Assembly (NCBI RefSeq): GCF_000380335.1
Contig: NC_021149.1
Location: 1,846,001 to 1,910,000 of the forward strand
DNA: 64,000 nucleotides
Source: Azotobacter vinelandii CA
GTDB taxonomy: Bacteria > Pseudomonadota > Gammaproteobacteria > Pseudomonadales > Pseudomonadaceae
Reading direction: 5' to 3'
Under the pieces are notes generated by a model. The model worked only from the letters and a program-made list of their open reading frames with translations. It searched no databases and had not been told where the DNA came from. The translations under genes were made by a program, and so were the position numbers. Of this stretch, positions 26,613 to 35,428 are shown one piece after another. How positions within the stretch are numbered: position 1 is the stretch's first letter; each line of letters opens with the position of its first letter.

Positions 26613-29600
26613 ATGGCGTTCTTCGTGGCGGACAGCAAGGCCGATTTTCTGGCGCAGTTGCGGGCGGCCCTGGGGGCGCATCTGGACGAGCGGCTGTTGC
26701 CGCCGGTGATGCTGTTCGCCGAGGAGTTCTTCGCCATGGTCGCCCTCGACGAACTGACCGAGCGGCGGCTGTCCGATCTGGTCGGCTGCACCCTGTCGGC
26801 CTGGCACCTGCTCGAACGCTTCGATCCGGCGCGGCCGGAGGTGCGGGTCTTCAATCCCGACTACGAGAAGCACGGTTGGCTGTCCAGCCACAGCGTGGTC
26901 GAAGTGTTGCACCCGGACATGCCCTTTCTGGTCGATTCGCTGCGCATGGAGCTGAACCGCCACGGCCATGGCATCCACAGCCTGCAGGGCGGGGTCTTCT
27001 GGGTGCGCCGCGACGCCACCGGCGAGCTGCTGGAGATCCTGCCCCGCAGCGGCCAGGGCGAGGACATGCGGCGCGAGGCGCTGATCTTCGCCGAGATCGA
27101 CCGCTGCGCCAGCCCCGGCGAACAGCGCGAACTGGAGCAGGCGCTGCAGGAGGTGTTCGGCGAGGTGCGCCTGGCGGTCGCCGACTTCGTGCCGATGACC
27201 TCCTGCGTGCGCGGATTGCTGGACTGGCTGGAGCGGGCGCAACTGGCGGTGGATGCCGGGGAACTGGCGGAGATCAAGGTGTTTTTGCGCTGGCTGCTGG
27301 AGGACCGTTTCACCTTCCTCGGCTACGAGGAGTTCACCGTGGTCGATACCCCGGACGGTGGCGGCCGCGTCGTCTACGACGAGCGTTCCCTGCTGGGCCT
27401 GAGCAAGCTTCTGCGCACGGGACTGGACCCTGCCTGGCTGCAAATCGAGCCGGAAGCCCTCAGCTACCTGCGCGAGCCGCTGCTGCTGTCCTTCGCCAAG
27501 GCCTCGCAGCCGGCGCGGGTGCACCGTCCGGCCTATCCCAACTATATCTCCCTGCGCGAGCTGGACGAGGCCGGCCGGGTGATCCGGGAGTACCGCTTCA
27601 TGGGCCTGTACACCGCTTCGGTGTACAACGAGAGCGTCCGCCACATCCCCTATATCCGCCGCAAGGCCGCGGAGATCGAGCGGCGCGCCGGCTTCGACGG
27701 CAGCAGCCATTTGGCCCGCGAGCTCAGCCAGGTGCTCGAGGTGCTGCCGCGCGACGACCTGTTCCAGACGCCCCTCGACGAGCTGTTGCGCACCGCGATC
27801 AGCATCGTGCAGATCCAGGAGCGCAACCGCCTGCGCCTGTTCCTGCGCAAGGACCCCTACGGGCGCTTCGTCTACGGCCTGGCCTATGTGCCGCGCGACG
27901 TCTATTCCACGGAGATCCGCCAGAAGATGCAGCAGCTTCTGATGGAGCGCCTGAAGGCCAGCGACTGCGAGTTCTGGGTGTATTTCTCCGAGTCCATCCT
28001 GGCGCGGGTGCAGTTCATCCTGCGCGTCGATCCCAAGGTGCGGGTCGATTTCGATCCCCTGCGTCTGGAGCAGGAGATGATCCGCGCCTGCCGCTCCTGG
28101 CGGGACGAGTACGCCAGCCTGATGGTGGAGAGCTTCGGCGAGGCCCAGGGCACCGGCCTTTTGGCGGACTTTCCGCAGGGCTTTCCGGCCGGTTACCGGG
28201 AGCGTTTCGCCCCCCATTCGGCGGTGGTCGACATGCAGCACCTGCTGTCCCTGGGCGAAGACCGGCCGCTGGTGATGAGCTTCTACCAGCCGCTGCGCCA
28301 GGACGACCGGCAACTGCACGGCAAGATCTACCACCCGGACAGCCCGTTGCCGCTGTCCGACGTGCTGCCGATCCTCGAGAACCTCGGCCTGCGCGTGCTC
28401 GGCGAATTCCCCTTCCAGTTGCGCCACCGCGACGGCCGCGAATTCTGGATCCACGACTTCTCCTTCAGCCTCACCGGCGGCGCGGAGGTGGACCTCCAGC
28501 AGCTCAACGACACCCTGCAGGACGCCTTCATCCACATCGTCCGCGGCGACGCCGAGAACGACGCCTTCAACCGCCTGGTGCTGAAGGCCTCCATGCCCTG
28601 GCGCGAAGTCGCCCTGTTGCGTGCCTACGCCCGCTACCTCAAGCAGGTGCGCCTGGGCTTCGACCTCGGCTACATCGCCGCCGCGCTGCTCAACCACAGC
28701 GACATCGCCCGCGAGCTGGTCAGGCTGTTCCGTACCCGCTTCTACCTGGCGCGGCGCATCGCCGGCGAGGACCTGGAGGACAAGCAGCAGCGCCTGGAGC
28801 AGGCCATCCTCGGTGCCCTGGACAAGGTCGAGGTACTCAACGAGGACCGCATCCTGCGGCGCTACCTGGAGCTGATCAAGGCCACCCTGCGCAGCAACTT
28901 CTACCAGCCCGACGCCGCCGGCCGGGCCAAGGGCCACTTCAGCCTCAAGCTCGACCCGCGAGCCCTGTCCGAGCTGCCGCGACCGGTGCCGCGCTTCGAG
29001 ATCTTCGTCTACTCGCCGCGGGTCGAGGGGGTGCATCTGCGCGGCGGCAAGGTGGCGCGCGGCGGCCTGCGCTGGTCCGACCGCGAGGAGGACTACCGCA
29101 CCGAGGTGCTCGGCCTGGTCAAGGCCCAGCAGGTGAAGAACGCGGTGATAGTGCCGGTCGGCGCCAAGGGCGGCTTCGTCCCGCGGCGCCTGCCGGCCGG
29201 CGGTTCGCGGGACGAGATCCAGGCCGAGGCGATCGCCTGTTACCGGATCTTCGTCTCGGCCCTGCTGGACGTCACCGACAACCTCAGGGAGGACGAGGTG
29301 ATGCCGCCGGCCGGCGTGCTGCGCTACGACGGCGACGATCCCTACCTGGTGGTGGCCGCCGACAAGGGCACGGCGAGCTTTTCCGACATCGCCAACGGTG
29401 TCGCCGCCGACTACGCCTTCTGGTTGGGCGATGCCTTCGCCTCCGGCGGCTCCAGCGGCTACGACCACAAGAAGATGGGCATCACCGCCCGCGGCGCCTG
29501 GGTCGCCGTGCAGCGCCACTTCCGCGAGCACGGTATCGACGCGCAGAAGGACCCGATCAGCGTGATCGGCATCGGCGACATGTCCGGCGACGTGTTCGGC

Positions 29601-31478
29601 AACGGTCTCCTGCAGTCGCAGAGCCTGCGTCTGCTGGCGGCCTTCGACCATCGCCATGTGTTCGTCGATCCCGATCCGGACCCGCGGGCGAGCTTCGCCG
29701 AGCGGCGCCGGCTGTTCGAACTGCCGCGCTCTTCCTGGGCCGACTACGATCCGGCGCTGATCTCGCCCGGCGGCGGGGTGTTCCCGCGCAGCGCCAAGAG
29801 CATCCCGGTCAGCCCGCAGATGCGCGAGCGCTTCGCCATCGCCGCCGAGCGGCTGACCCCCGGCGAACTGATCCAGGCCCTGCTGCGCGCGCCGGTCGAC
29901 CTGCTGTGGAACGGCGGCATCGGCACCTATGTGAAGTCCAGCCGGGAAAGCCACGCGGACATCGGTGACAAGGCCAACGACGCGCTGCGGGTCAACGGCG
30001 TCGAGCTGCGCGCCAAGGTGGTGGGCGAGGGCGGCAACCTGGGCTTCAGCCAGCTCGGCCGGGTCGAGTACTGCCTCGCCGGCGGCGCCTGCAACACCGA
30101 CTTCATCGACAATGCCGGCGGGGTCGACTGCTCCGACCACGAGGTGAACATCAAGATCCTGCTCGGCAAGGTGCTCGCCGCCGGCGACATGACCGGCAAG
30201 CAGCGCGACCGGTTGCTCCACGAGATGACCGATGCGGTGGCGCAACTGGTGCTGAACAACATCTATAAGCAGACCCAGGCGCTGTCCCTGGCCGAGCGCC
30301 GCGCGCGCCTGCATCCGGGCGAATACCGGCGGCTGATCGACGCCCTGGAACACGCCGGGCGGCTGGACCGCGCCCTGGAGTTCCTGCCCTCCGACGAACA
30401 ACTCGCCGAGCGCCTGGCCGGCGGCACCAGCCTGACCCGCCCGGAGCTGGCGGTGCTGATTTCCTACAGCAAGATCGACCTCAAGGAATCCCTGCTGGAG
30501 TCCGCGGTGCCGGACGACGACTACATGATCCGCGACATGCAGGGCGCCTTCCCGACGCCGCTGGTGGAGCGCTTCGGCGCGCTGATGCGCGGCCACCGGC
30601 TACGCCGCGAGATCGTCGCCACGCAGATCGCCAACGATCTGGTCAACCACATGGGCATCACCTTCGTGCAGCGCCTCAAGGAGTCCACCGGCATGGACGC
30701 CGCGGCGGTGGCCGAGGCCTACGTGATCGTCCGCGACATCTTCCACCTGCCGCACTGGTTCCGGCAGATCGAGGCGCTGGATCATCAGGTTCCCGCCGAG
30801 CTGCAACTGACTCTGATGGACGAGTTGACCCGCCTGGGCCGGCGCGCCACCCGCTGGTTCCTGCGCAACCGCCGCGGCGAGCTGGACGCCGCCCGCGACG
30901 TGGCCCACTTCGGTCCGCGGATCGCCGCCCTGGGCCTGAAGCTCGACGAACTGCTCGAAGGCAGCACCCACAAGCAGTGGCAACTGCGCTACCGCGCCTA
31001 TGCCGAGGCCGGGGTGCCGGAGCTGCTGGCGCGGCTGGTCGCCGGCACCGGTTACCTCTACACCCTGTTGCCGATCCTCGAGGCGGCCGATGTCACCGGG
31101 CGCGAGCCGGCGGTGGTGGCGGCCGCGCATTTCGCCGTCGGCGGCGCCCTGGAGCTGCCCTGGTACCTGCAGCAGATCACCAACCTGCCGGTCGAGAGCC
31201 AGTGGCAGGCGCTGGCCCGGGAAGCCTTTCGCGACGACATGGACGGGCAGCAGCGCGCCATCACCATCGCCCTGCTGCGGATGGTCGGCGGGCCGGAGGA
31301 CGTCGAGGCGCGGGTAGCGCTCTGGCTGGAGCAGAACCAGCCGGCGGTCGAGCGCTGGCGGGCGACCCTGGCCGAATTGCGCGCGGCCGGCGGCGCGGAC
31401 TATGCGATGTTCGCGGTCGCCAATCGCGAGCTGGTGGACTTGGCGCAGAGCGGTGCCCGTACCGCGGGCGGGGCCTGA
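26613..31478 (+). CDS. gdhB: NAD-specific glutamate dehydrogenase, 180-kDa type
   Basis: A 1621-residue enzyme matching the large L-GDH class of pseudomonads (about 1620 residues). It oxidises glutamate to 2-oxoglutarate and ammonium with NAD. A long N-terminal regulatory region precedes the catalytic core. In the core the lysine motif PVGAKGGF lies near residue 850, followed by the VVAADKGTASFSDIAN block and the Rossmann-type SVIGIGDMSGDVFGNG. VGEGGNLGFSQLGR follows. The start MAFFVADSKADF is the first in-frame ATG with GGGAG upstream. The mprF operon reads in the opposite direction across 145 bases. Confidence 0.96.
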   Translation: MAFFVADSKADFLAQLRAALGAHLDERLLPPVMLFAEEFFAMVALDELTERRLSDLVGCTLSAWHLLERFDPARPEVRVFNPDYEKHGWLSSHSVVEVLHPDMPFLVDSLRMELNRHGHGIHSLQGGVFWVRRDATGELLEILPRSGQGEDMRREALIFAEIDRCASPGEQRELEQALQEVFGEVRLAVADFVPMTSCVRGLLDWLERAQLAVDAGELAEIKVFLRWLLEDRFTFLGYEEFTVVDTPDGGGRVVYDERSLLGLSKLLRTGLDPAWLQIEPEALSYLREPLLLSFAKASQPARVHRPAYPNYISLRELDEAGRVIREYRFMGLYTASVYNESVRHIPYIRRKAAEIERRAGFDGSSHLARELSQVLEVLPRDDLFQTPLDELLRTAISIVQIQERNRLRLFLRKDPYGRFVYGLAYVPRDVYSTEIRQKMQQLLMERLKASDCEFWVYFSESILARVQFILRVDPKVRVDFDPLRLEQEMIRACRSWRDEYASLMVESFGEAQGTGLLADFPQGFPAGYRERFAPHSAVVDMQHLLSLGEDRPLVMSFYQPLRQDDRQLHGKIYHPDSPLPLSDVLPILENLGLRVLGEFPFQLRHRDGREFWIHDFSFSLTGGAEVDLQQLNDTLQDAFIHIVRGDAENDAFNRLVLKASMPWREVALLRAYARYLKQVRLGFDLGYIAAALLNHSDIARELVRLFRTRFYLARRIAGEDLEDKQQRLEQAILGALDKVEVLNEDRILRRYLELIKATLRSNFYQPDAAGRAKGHFSLKLDPRALSELPRPVPRFEIFVYSPRVEGVHLRGGKVARGGLRWSDREEDYRTEVLGLVKAQQVKNAVIVPVGAKGGFVPRRLPAGGSRDEIQAEAIACYRIFVSALLDVTDNLREDEVMPPAGVLRYDGDDPYLVVAADKGTASFSDIANGVAADYAFWLGDAFASGGSSGYDHKKMGITARGAWVAVQRHFREHGIDAQKDPISVIGIGDMSGDVFGNGLLQSQSLRLLAAFDHRHVFVDPDPDPRASFAERRRLFELPRSSWADYDPALISPGGGVFPRSAKSIPVSPQMRERFAIAAERLTPGELIQALLRAPVDLLWNGGIGTYVKSSRESHADIGDKANDALRVNGVELRAKVVGEGGNLGFSQLGRVEYCLAGGACNTDFIDNAGGVDCSDHEVNIKILLGKVLAAGDMTGKQRDRLLHEMTDAVAQLVLNNIYKQTQALSLAERRARLHPGEYRRLIDALEHAGRLDRALEFLPSDEQLAERLAGGTSLTRPELAVLISYSKIDLKESLLESAVPDDDYMIRDMQGAFPTPLVERFGALMRGHRLRREIVATQIANDLVNHMGITFVQRLKESTGMDAAAVAEAYVIVRDIFHLPHWFRQIEALDHQVPAELQLTLMDELTRLGRRATRWFLRNRRGELDAARDVAHFGPRIAALGLKLDELLEGSTHKQWQLRYRAYAEAGVPELLARLVAGTGYLYTLLPILEAADVTGREPAVVAAAHFAVGGALELPWYLQQITNLPVESQWQALAREAFRDDMDGQQRAITIALLRMVGGPEDVEARVALWLEQNQPAVERWRATLAELRAAGGADYAMFAVANRELVDLAQSGARTAGGA

Positions 31479-31496
31479 AGCGGCCCCGCCGGGCCC

Positions 31497-31874
31497 TCAG
31501 TGGGGCTGGGGGGCGGGCTCCCGGCGCGGACGGAAGCGCTGCCCGTGTTCGGGTAGCCAGCGGTAGAAGAAGTAGAACTCGAACAGTGCGGGATGCGAGC
31601 AGTGGCAGAGGACATGGTCGGTGGCGTCCTGGGGGTCACCTTCGCACTGCAGATAACCCAACTCGAACATCGGGGACAGCGCCTCCCGCTCCTGCGGGCT
31701 GATCCATACCCGCTTGCCGCGGATCAGGTCGACCACCAGGGCGCAGAGCTTGGCGAGGGTGACGCTTTCCCTGGGAGCGCCGTCGCCCGACGGCGCGGGC
31801 GGGGTGTCCATGATCCGGTTGCCCGGCCTGAATCTGAAGGGCAGGCCGGTCTGTCTCCATTTTCTCCTGGCCAT
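31497..31874 (-). CDS. Small unrecognised protein
   Basis: A 125-residue protein I do not recognise. It has a basic N terminus ([19 protein letters not shown]), a central helical segment, and a Cys/His-containing part ([18 protein letters not shown]) that might bind a metal, followed by an aromatic run ([14 protein letters not shown]). ATG 31883 touches the ribosome-binding site AAGGAG, so ATG 31874, nine bases away, is the better start. It is convergent with gdhB. Confidence 0.7.
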   Translation of the reverse strand: MARRKWRQTGLPFRFRPGNRIMDTPPAPSGDGAPRESVTLAKLCALVVDLIRGKRVWISPQEREALSPMFELGYLQCEGDPQDATDHVLCHCSHPALFEFYFFYRWLPEHGQRFRPRREPAPQPH

Positions 31875-32128
31875 TGCGAACATCTCCTTGTCATGTACCG
31901 TCCATACCCCAGGGTTTCCGGGGCGCGTTCGCGGCCGGACGAGCGGCTGCGAACGATTTTCCGCATTCCGCCAGGCAATCTGGGGCGGACGTACGTATGA
32001 CCGGGAAACCGGAAAAAGGTTTGACCAGATGGCTCGGGAAACTCTTGCCTGGCAGCGGGTCGAGGCCGGGTTTCGACGGGAGGCGGACTGTGGAGACGGG
32101 CCGCCCCGGCGGCGGCCCGGGGCGGCCG

Positions 32129-33148
32129 TCATTCGGCGGGTTTGGCCAATTGCTGCAGCAGCGCCTCGTGGAAGCGCTCCGGTGCCTGGATCTGCGGAGA
32201 ATGGCCGAGATCGGCGAAGGTCTGCAGGGTCGCCCTGGGAATGCGACCGGCCGCCTCCCTGGACAGCCGCGGATAGTCGCCGAGCCGTGGGCGCAGCTCC
32301 GCCGGCGCCGCATCCTTGCCGATGGCGGTGTTGTCCTTCTCGCCGATCAGCAGCAGGGTCGGCACCTTCAGTTGCTCGAATTCGTAGTACACCGGCTGGG
32401 TGTAGATCATGTCGTAGGTCAGCGCCGAGTTCCACGCCACGCGCTCTTTGCCCCGTCCCTGGAACAGGCCGGCCTGCATCTCCACCCAGCGGTCGAACTC
32501 GGGGCGCCACTGGCCGGCGTAATAGGTGCCGAGCTGGTAGTTGCGGATGCCCTCGGCGCTGGTGCGCAGTTCGCGGGCATACCACTGGTCCACCGTGCGG
32601 TAGGGCACGCCGAGCGCTTTCCAGTCCTCCAGGCCGATGGGGTTGACCAGGATCAGGCGCTCCAGTTGGCCGGGATAGAGCAGGGCGAAACGGGTGGCGA
32701 GCATGCCGCCCATGGAATGGCCCATCAGGCTGTAGCGTTCGAGGCCGATGGACTCCAGCAACTCCCGGGTGTTGGCCGCCAGTTGCTGGAAGCTGTACTG
32801 GTAGTGCTGCGGCTTGCTGGACTTGCAGAAGCCGATCTGGTCCGGCGCCACCACCCGGTAGCCGGCCTTGGTCAGGGCGGCGATGCTGCCTTCCCAGGTC
32901 GCCGCGCAGAAATTCTTGCCGTGCAGCAGGACCAGCGTATGGCCGTTGGGTTCGGCCGGCTGCACGTCCATGTAGGCCATCTTCAGCGCCTGGCCCTGGG
33001 ACTCGAGGGTGAAGTAGCGGACCGGGTGGGGATAGTCGAAGCCTTCCAGCTCGGGCCCGTAGCCGGGGGACTCGGCCGCCATGGCGGCGGGCAGGGCCAG
33101 GGACAGCAGGGCGGGGTAGAGCCGGCGGGACAGGGACGATTCCTTCAT
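32129..33148 (-). CDS. Secreted alpha/beta hydrolase
   Basis: A 339-residue alpha/beta-hydrolase-fold protein with an N-terminal signal peptide ([18 protein letters not shown]). The oxyanion region is [12 protein letters not shown], the nucleophile elbow GHSMGG, and the catalytic histidine is in LGHSPQ near the C terminus. An acid residue is likely in the [12 protein letters not shown] region. It resembles haloperoxidase- or epoxide-hydrolase-like esterases; the substrate is unknown. The ATG at 33148 lies six bases behind AAGGAG, and 33154 is too close to it. Confidence 0.88.
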   Translation of the reverse strand: MKESSLSRRLYPALLSLALPAAMAAESPGYGPELEGFDYPHPVRYFTLESQGQALKMAYMDVQPAEPNGHTLVLLHGKNFCAATWEGSIAALTKAGYRVVAPDQIGFCKSSKPQHYQYSFQQLAANTRELLESIGLERYSLMGHSMGGMLATRFALLYPGQLERLILVNPIGLEDWKALGVPYRTVDQWYARELRTSAEGIRNYQLGTYYAGQWRPEFDRWVEMQAGLFQGRGKERVAWNSALTYDMIYTQPVYYEFEQLKVPTLLLIGEKDNTAIGKDAAPAELRPRLGDYPRLSREAAGRIPRATLQTFADLGHSPQIQAPERFHEALLQQLAKPAE

Positions 33149-33664
33149 GGGCATCTCCTTGGAGCGATGAGGCGATGGGCTCAGCCGGGCGCGCGGTCAG
33201 CGGCCGGCGGCAGGTCGGCGGGAAAGTCGCTCGCGTTCGGCGCGCCGGCCCGGTGCAACCCTTCGCCGAGGGCGTTGGCCGCCGGATGGCGGCGGGGTAG
33301 CAGGAGGAATTCGGGGGTATTCCCGCGATGGACAAGGGCGACGAGGCTTGACGGCAGGAAAGACATGCTCGGGCGGTCCATTGACGGGCAGAGGCGGGCA
33401 GTGTGGCAGATGACCGGTCAGGTGCCTACCGGGGGGCCGCGCCGGATTCCGTTGCCGTGTGGACAGATTGCAGGAGCCTCGGCAGGCGGTCGGCTCAGCG
33501 AAGCCGAAGACAACAGCGGAACGGTTCGACGCGCGATCTTTCTGTCCGGCACCGGCTGGGCGTTTCATGGGATTGCCCCGCTCCGGAAGGATCGATGCGC
33601 CCCCGGATACGCACGGCGTGGCTATAATCGCCGCCCCACGCCACTCTTCGAGTCAAGCCCGCCC
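33149..33664. other. 516-bp stretch without a firmly supported gene
   Basis: A minus-strand open frame of 66 codons (33181-33381) exists, but its composition and lack of motifs make it doubtful. Near the right end TATAAT at 33623-33628 could be the -10 of the pyrD promoter; a matching -35 is not clear. Confidence 0.4.
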
Positions 33665-34708
33665 ATGTACACCCTGGCCCGCCAGCTGCTGTTCAAACTG
33701 TCCCCGGAAACCGCCCACGAACTGACCATCGATCTGCTCGGGGCCGGTGGCCGTCTGGGTCTCAACGGCCTGCTGTGCCACCGGCCGGCGAGCCTGCCGG
33801 TGCGGGTGATGGGCCTGGACTTCCCCAATCCGGTCGGCCTCGCCGCCGGACTGGACAAGAACGGCGACGCCATCGACGGCCTCGCCCAACTGGGTTTCGG
33901 CTTCGTCGAGATTGGCACCGTGACGCCCCGGCCGCAGCCGGGCAACCCCAGGCCGCGGCTGTTCCGTCTGCCGCAGGCCGAGGCGATCGTCAACCGCATG
34001 GGCTTCAACAACCTGGGTGTCGACCATCTGCTGGCGCGGGTCCAGGCGGCACGCTACAGCGGCGTGCTCGGTATCAACATCGGCAAGAATTTCGACACTC
34101 CCGTGGAGCGGGCGGTGGACGACTACCTGATCTGCCTGGACAAGGTCTACCCCCATGCCAGCTACGTGACGGTCAACGTCAGCTCGCCGAACACTCCCGG
34201 CCTGCGCAGCCTGCAGTTCGGCGACTCGCTCAGGCAACTGCTCGAAGCCTTGCGCCAGCGCCAGGAGGAACTGGCCGGTCGCCACGGCCGGCGCGTGCCG
34301 CTGGCGATCAAGATCGCCCCGGACATGAGCGACGAGGAGACCGCGCAGGTCGCCCGGGCGCTGCTGGATACCGGCATGGACGCGGTGATCGCCACTAACA
34401 CCACCCTCGGCCGCGAGGGCGTCGAGGGGCTGGCGCATGCCGGCGAGGCCGGCGGGTTGTCCGGTGCGCCGGTACGCGAGAAGAGCACCCATGCGGTGCG
34501 GGTGCTGGCCGGGGAACTGGGCGGGCGGCTGCCGATCGTCGCGGTCGGCGGCATCACCGAAGGGCGCCACGCGGCGGAAAAGATCGCCGCCGGAGCCAGC
34601 CTGGTGCAGATTTATACCGGCTTCGTCTACAAGGGGCCGGCGCTGATACGCGAAGCGGTGGAGGCCATCGCCGCGCTGCGGGGCGAGCGGCCGGTCGGGA
34701 CGCATTGA
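33665..34708 (+). CDS. pyrD: Dihydroorotate dehydrogenase, quinone-dependent (class 2)
   Basis: A 347-residue FMN enzyme of pyrimidine synthesis. It oxidises dihydroorotate to orotate at the inner membrane and passes electrons to ubiquinone. The N-terminal amphipathic helix ([19 protein letters not shown]) marks class 2. FMN- and substrate-binding blocks are visible: [23 protein letters not shown], and the catalytic serine segment [10 protein letters not shown]. Phosphate-binding VAVGGITEG and [10 protein letters not shown] come near the end. It is a single gene with its own terminator. Confidence 0.96.
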   Translation: MYTLARQLLFKLSPETAHELTIDLLGAGGRLGLNGLLCHRPASLPVRVMGLDFPNPVGLAAGLDKNGDAIDGLAQLGFGFVEIGTVTPRPQPGNPRPRLFRLPQAEAIVNRMGFNNLGVDHLLARVQAARYSGVLGINIGKNFDTPVERAVDDYLICLDKVYPHASYVTVNVSSPNTPGLRSLQFGDSLRQLLEALRQRQEELAGRHGRRVPLAIKIAPDMSDEETAQVARALLDTGMDAVIATNTTLGREGVEGLAHAGEAGGLSGAPVREKSTHAVRVLAGELGGRLPIVAVGGITEGRHAAEKIAAGASLVQIYTGFVYKGPALIREAVEAIAALRGERPVGTH

Positions 34709-34720
34709 GCCGCAACGAGA

Positions 34721-34741
34721 AAGGGCTCCCGAAGGAGCCCT
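34721..34741. terminator. Rho-independent-like terminator between pyrD and rmf
   Basis: The stem AGGGCTCC/GGAGCCCT with loop CGAA lies between the convergent pyrD and rmf genes. The U-tract is weak, so termination from either side is likely but not certain. Confidence 0.65.
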
Positions 34742-34803
34742 GTGGTCTTGAGGCCCGGCGCCCGCGCTGGGCGTCGGGATGAGAGAATGCCGTGATCCCT
34801 CCG

Positions 34804-35019
34804 TCAGCCTACGGCACGCAGTTGGTTCAGGCGATGGATGCCCGCCGTGCCGGTGAGGCCGTCCCAGTTGTCACCACGGCCCTCGCGCCAGCCATTGAGC
34901 CAGGCCTGTCGAGTCGCAGGGTGGGTGAAGGGACAGAGTTCGCGGGATTTGCCATGAATGCCGTTCTGATAGCCACGCAGAAAAGCCCGTTCCAACGGAT
35001 CACGCTTAAGTCTTCTCAT
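34804..35019 (-). CDS. rmf: Ribosome modulation factor
   Basis: A 71-residue basic protein that matches Rmf of pseudomonads and enterobacteria (KRDPLERAFLRGYQNGIHGK, then RQAWLNGWREGRGDNWDG). In stationary phase Rmf helps convert 70S ribosomes into inactive 100S dimers. Its transcription is usually growth-phase and ppGpp dependent. Confidence 0.95.
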   Translation of the reverse strand: MRRLKRDPLERAFLRGYQNGIHGKSRELCPFTHPATRQAWLNGWREGRGDNWDGLTGTAGIHRLNQLRAVG

Positions 35020-35428
35020 AGGGTGTTGCCCTCACTGTTGACTGTTATGTCCCATTGGCCTCATGGCGAGACCTGGCGGCCTTGGCTGCCGACGAAACCG
35101 CTGCCGGCGTCGCGGTTTCTCCCCCCACCGTTGCGGCGGGGGACTGATCGATTTCTATCCAATGGGTTCTGGCCTGTGAATGACCGTTTTGTCATAAGAA
35201 AGAAACTTTTCCGGCTGCCAGGCGATAAAAAATCACGGAAAATGGCCGCTGGCCTGCTAAAACCCCTCTGGTTACGGGCCTTTTAGGCCGAGCGGCGGGT
35301 AGGTGCCGCCCATGGACCCCGAGTCGCCTGCCGAGGCCATGCGACGAAGGGTCACGTTGCGGGTCTGTCAAAATCAAAAGGCGTGCCAGCAGGCACGCGC
35401 TAACTGCCTGAGGCACTGGAAGACTCCC
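35020..35428. other. 409-bp divergent intergenic region rmf / rlmKL
   Basis: This region must hold the promoters of both rmf (minus) and rlmKL (plus). Short inverted repeats and an A/T-richer part (about 35188-35250) are present. I could not assign -10/-35 boxes with confidence. Confidence 0.4.

Noticed and set aside
26577..30596. Very long open frame on the minus strand opposite gdhB (similar ones at 1991-3946, 8645-11134, 35192-37609)
   Set aside because: These frames mirror real genes in GC-rich DNA with strong third-position bias. Their translations are Gln/Gly/Val/His-rich with no domain motifs and no ribosome-binding sites.
33181..33381. 66-codon minus-strand frame upstream of the alpha/beta hydrolase
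   Set aside because: No recognisable motif, poor start context and Pro/Ala-rich translation; kept only as a remark in the intergenic entry.
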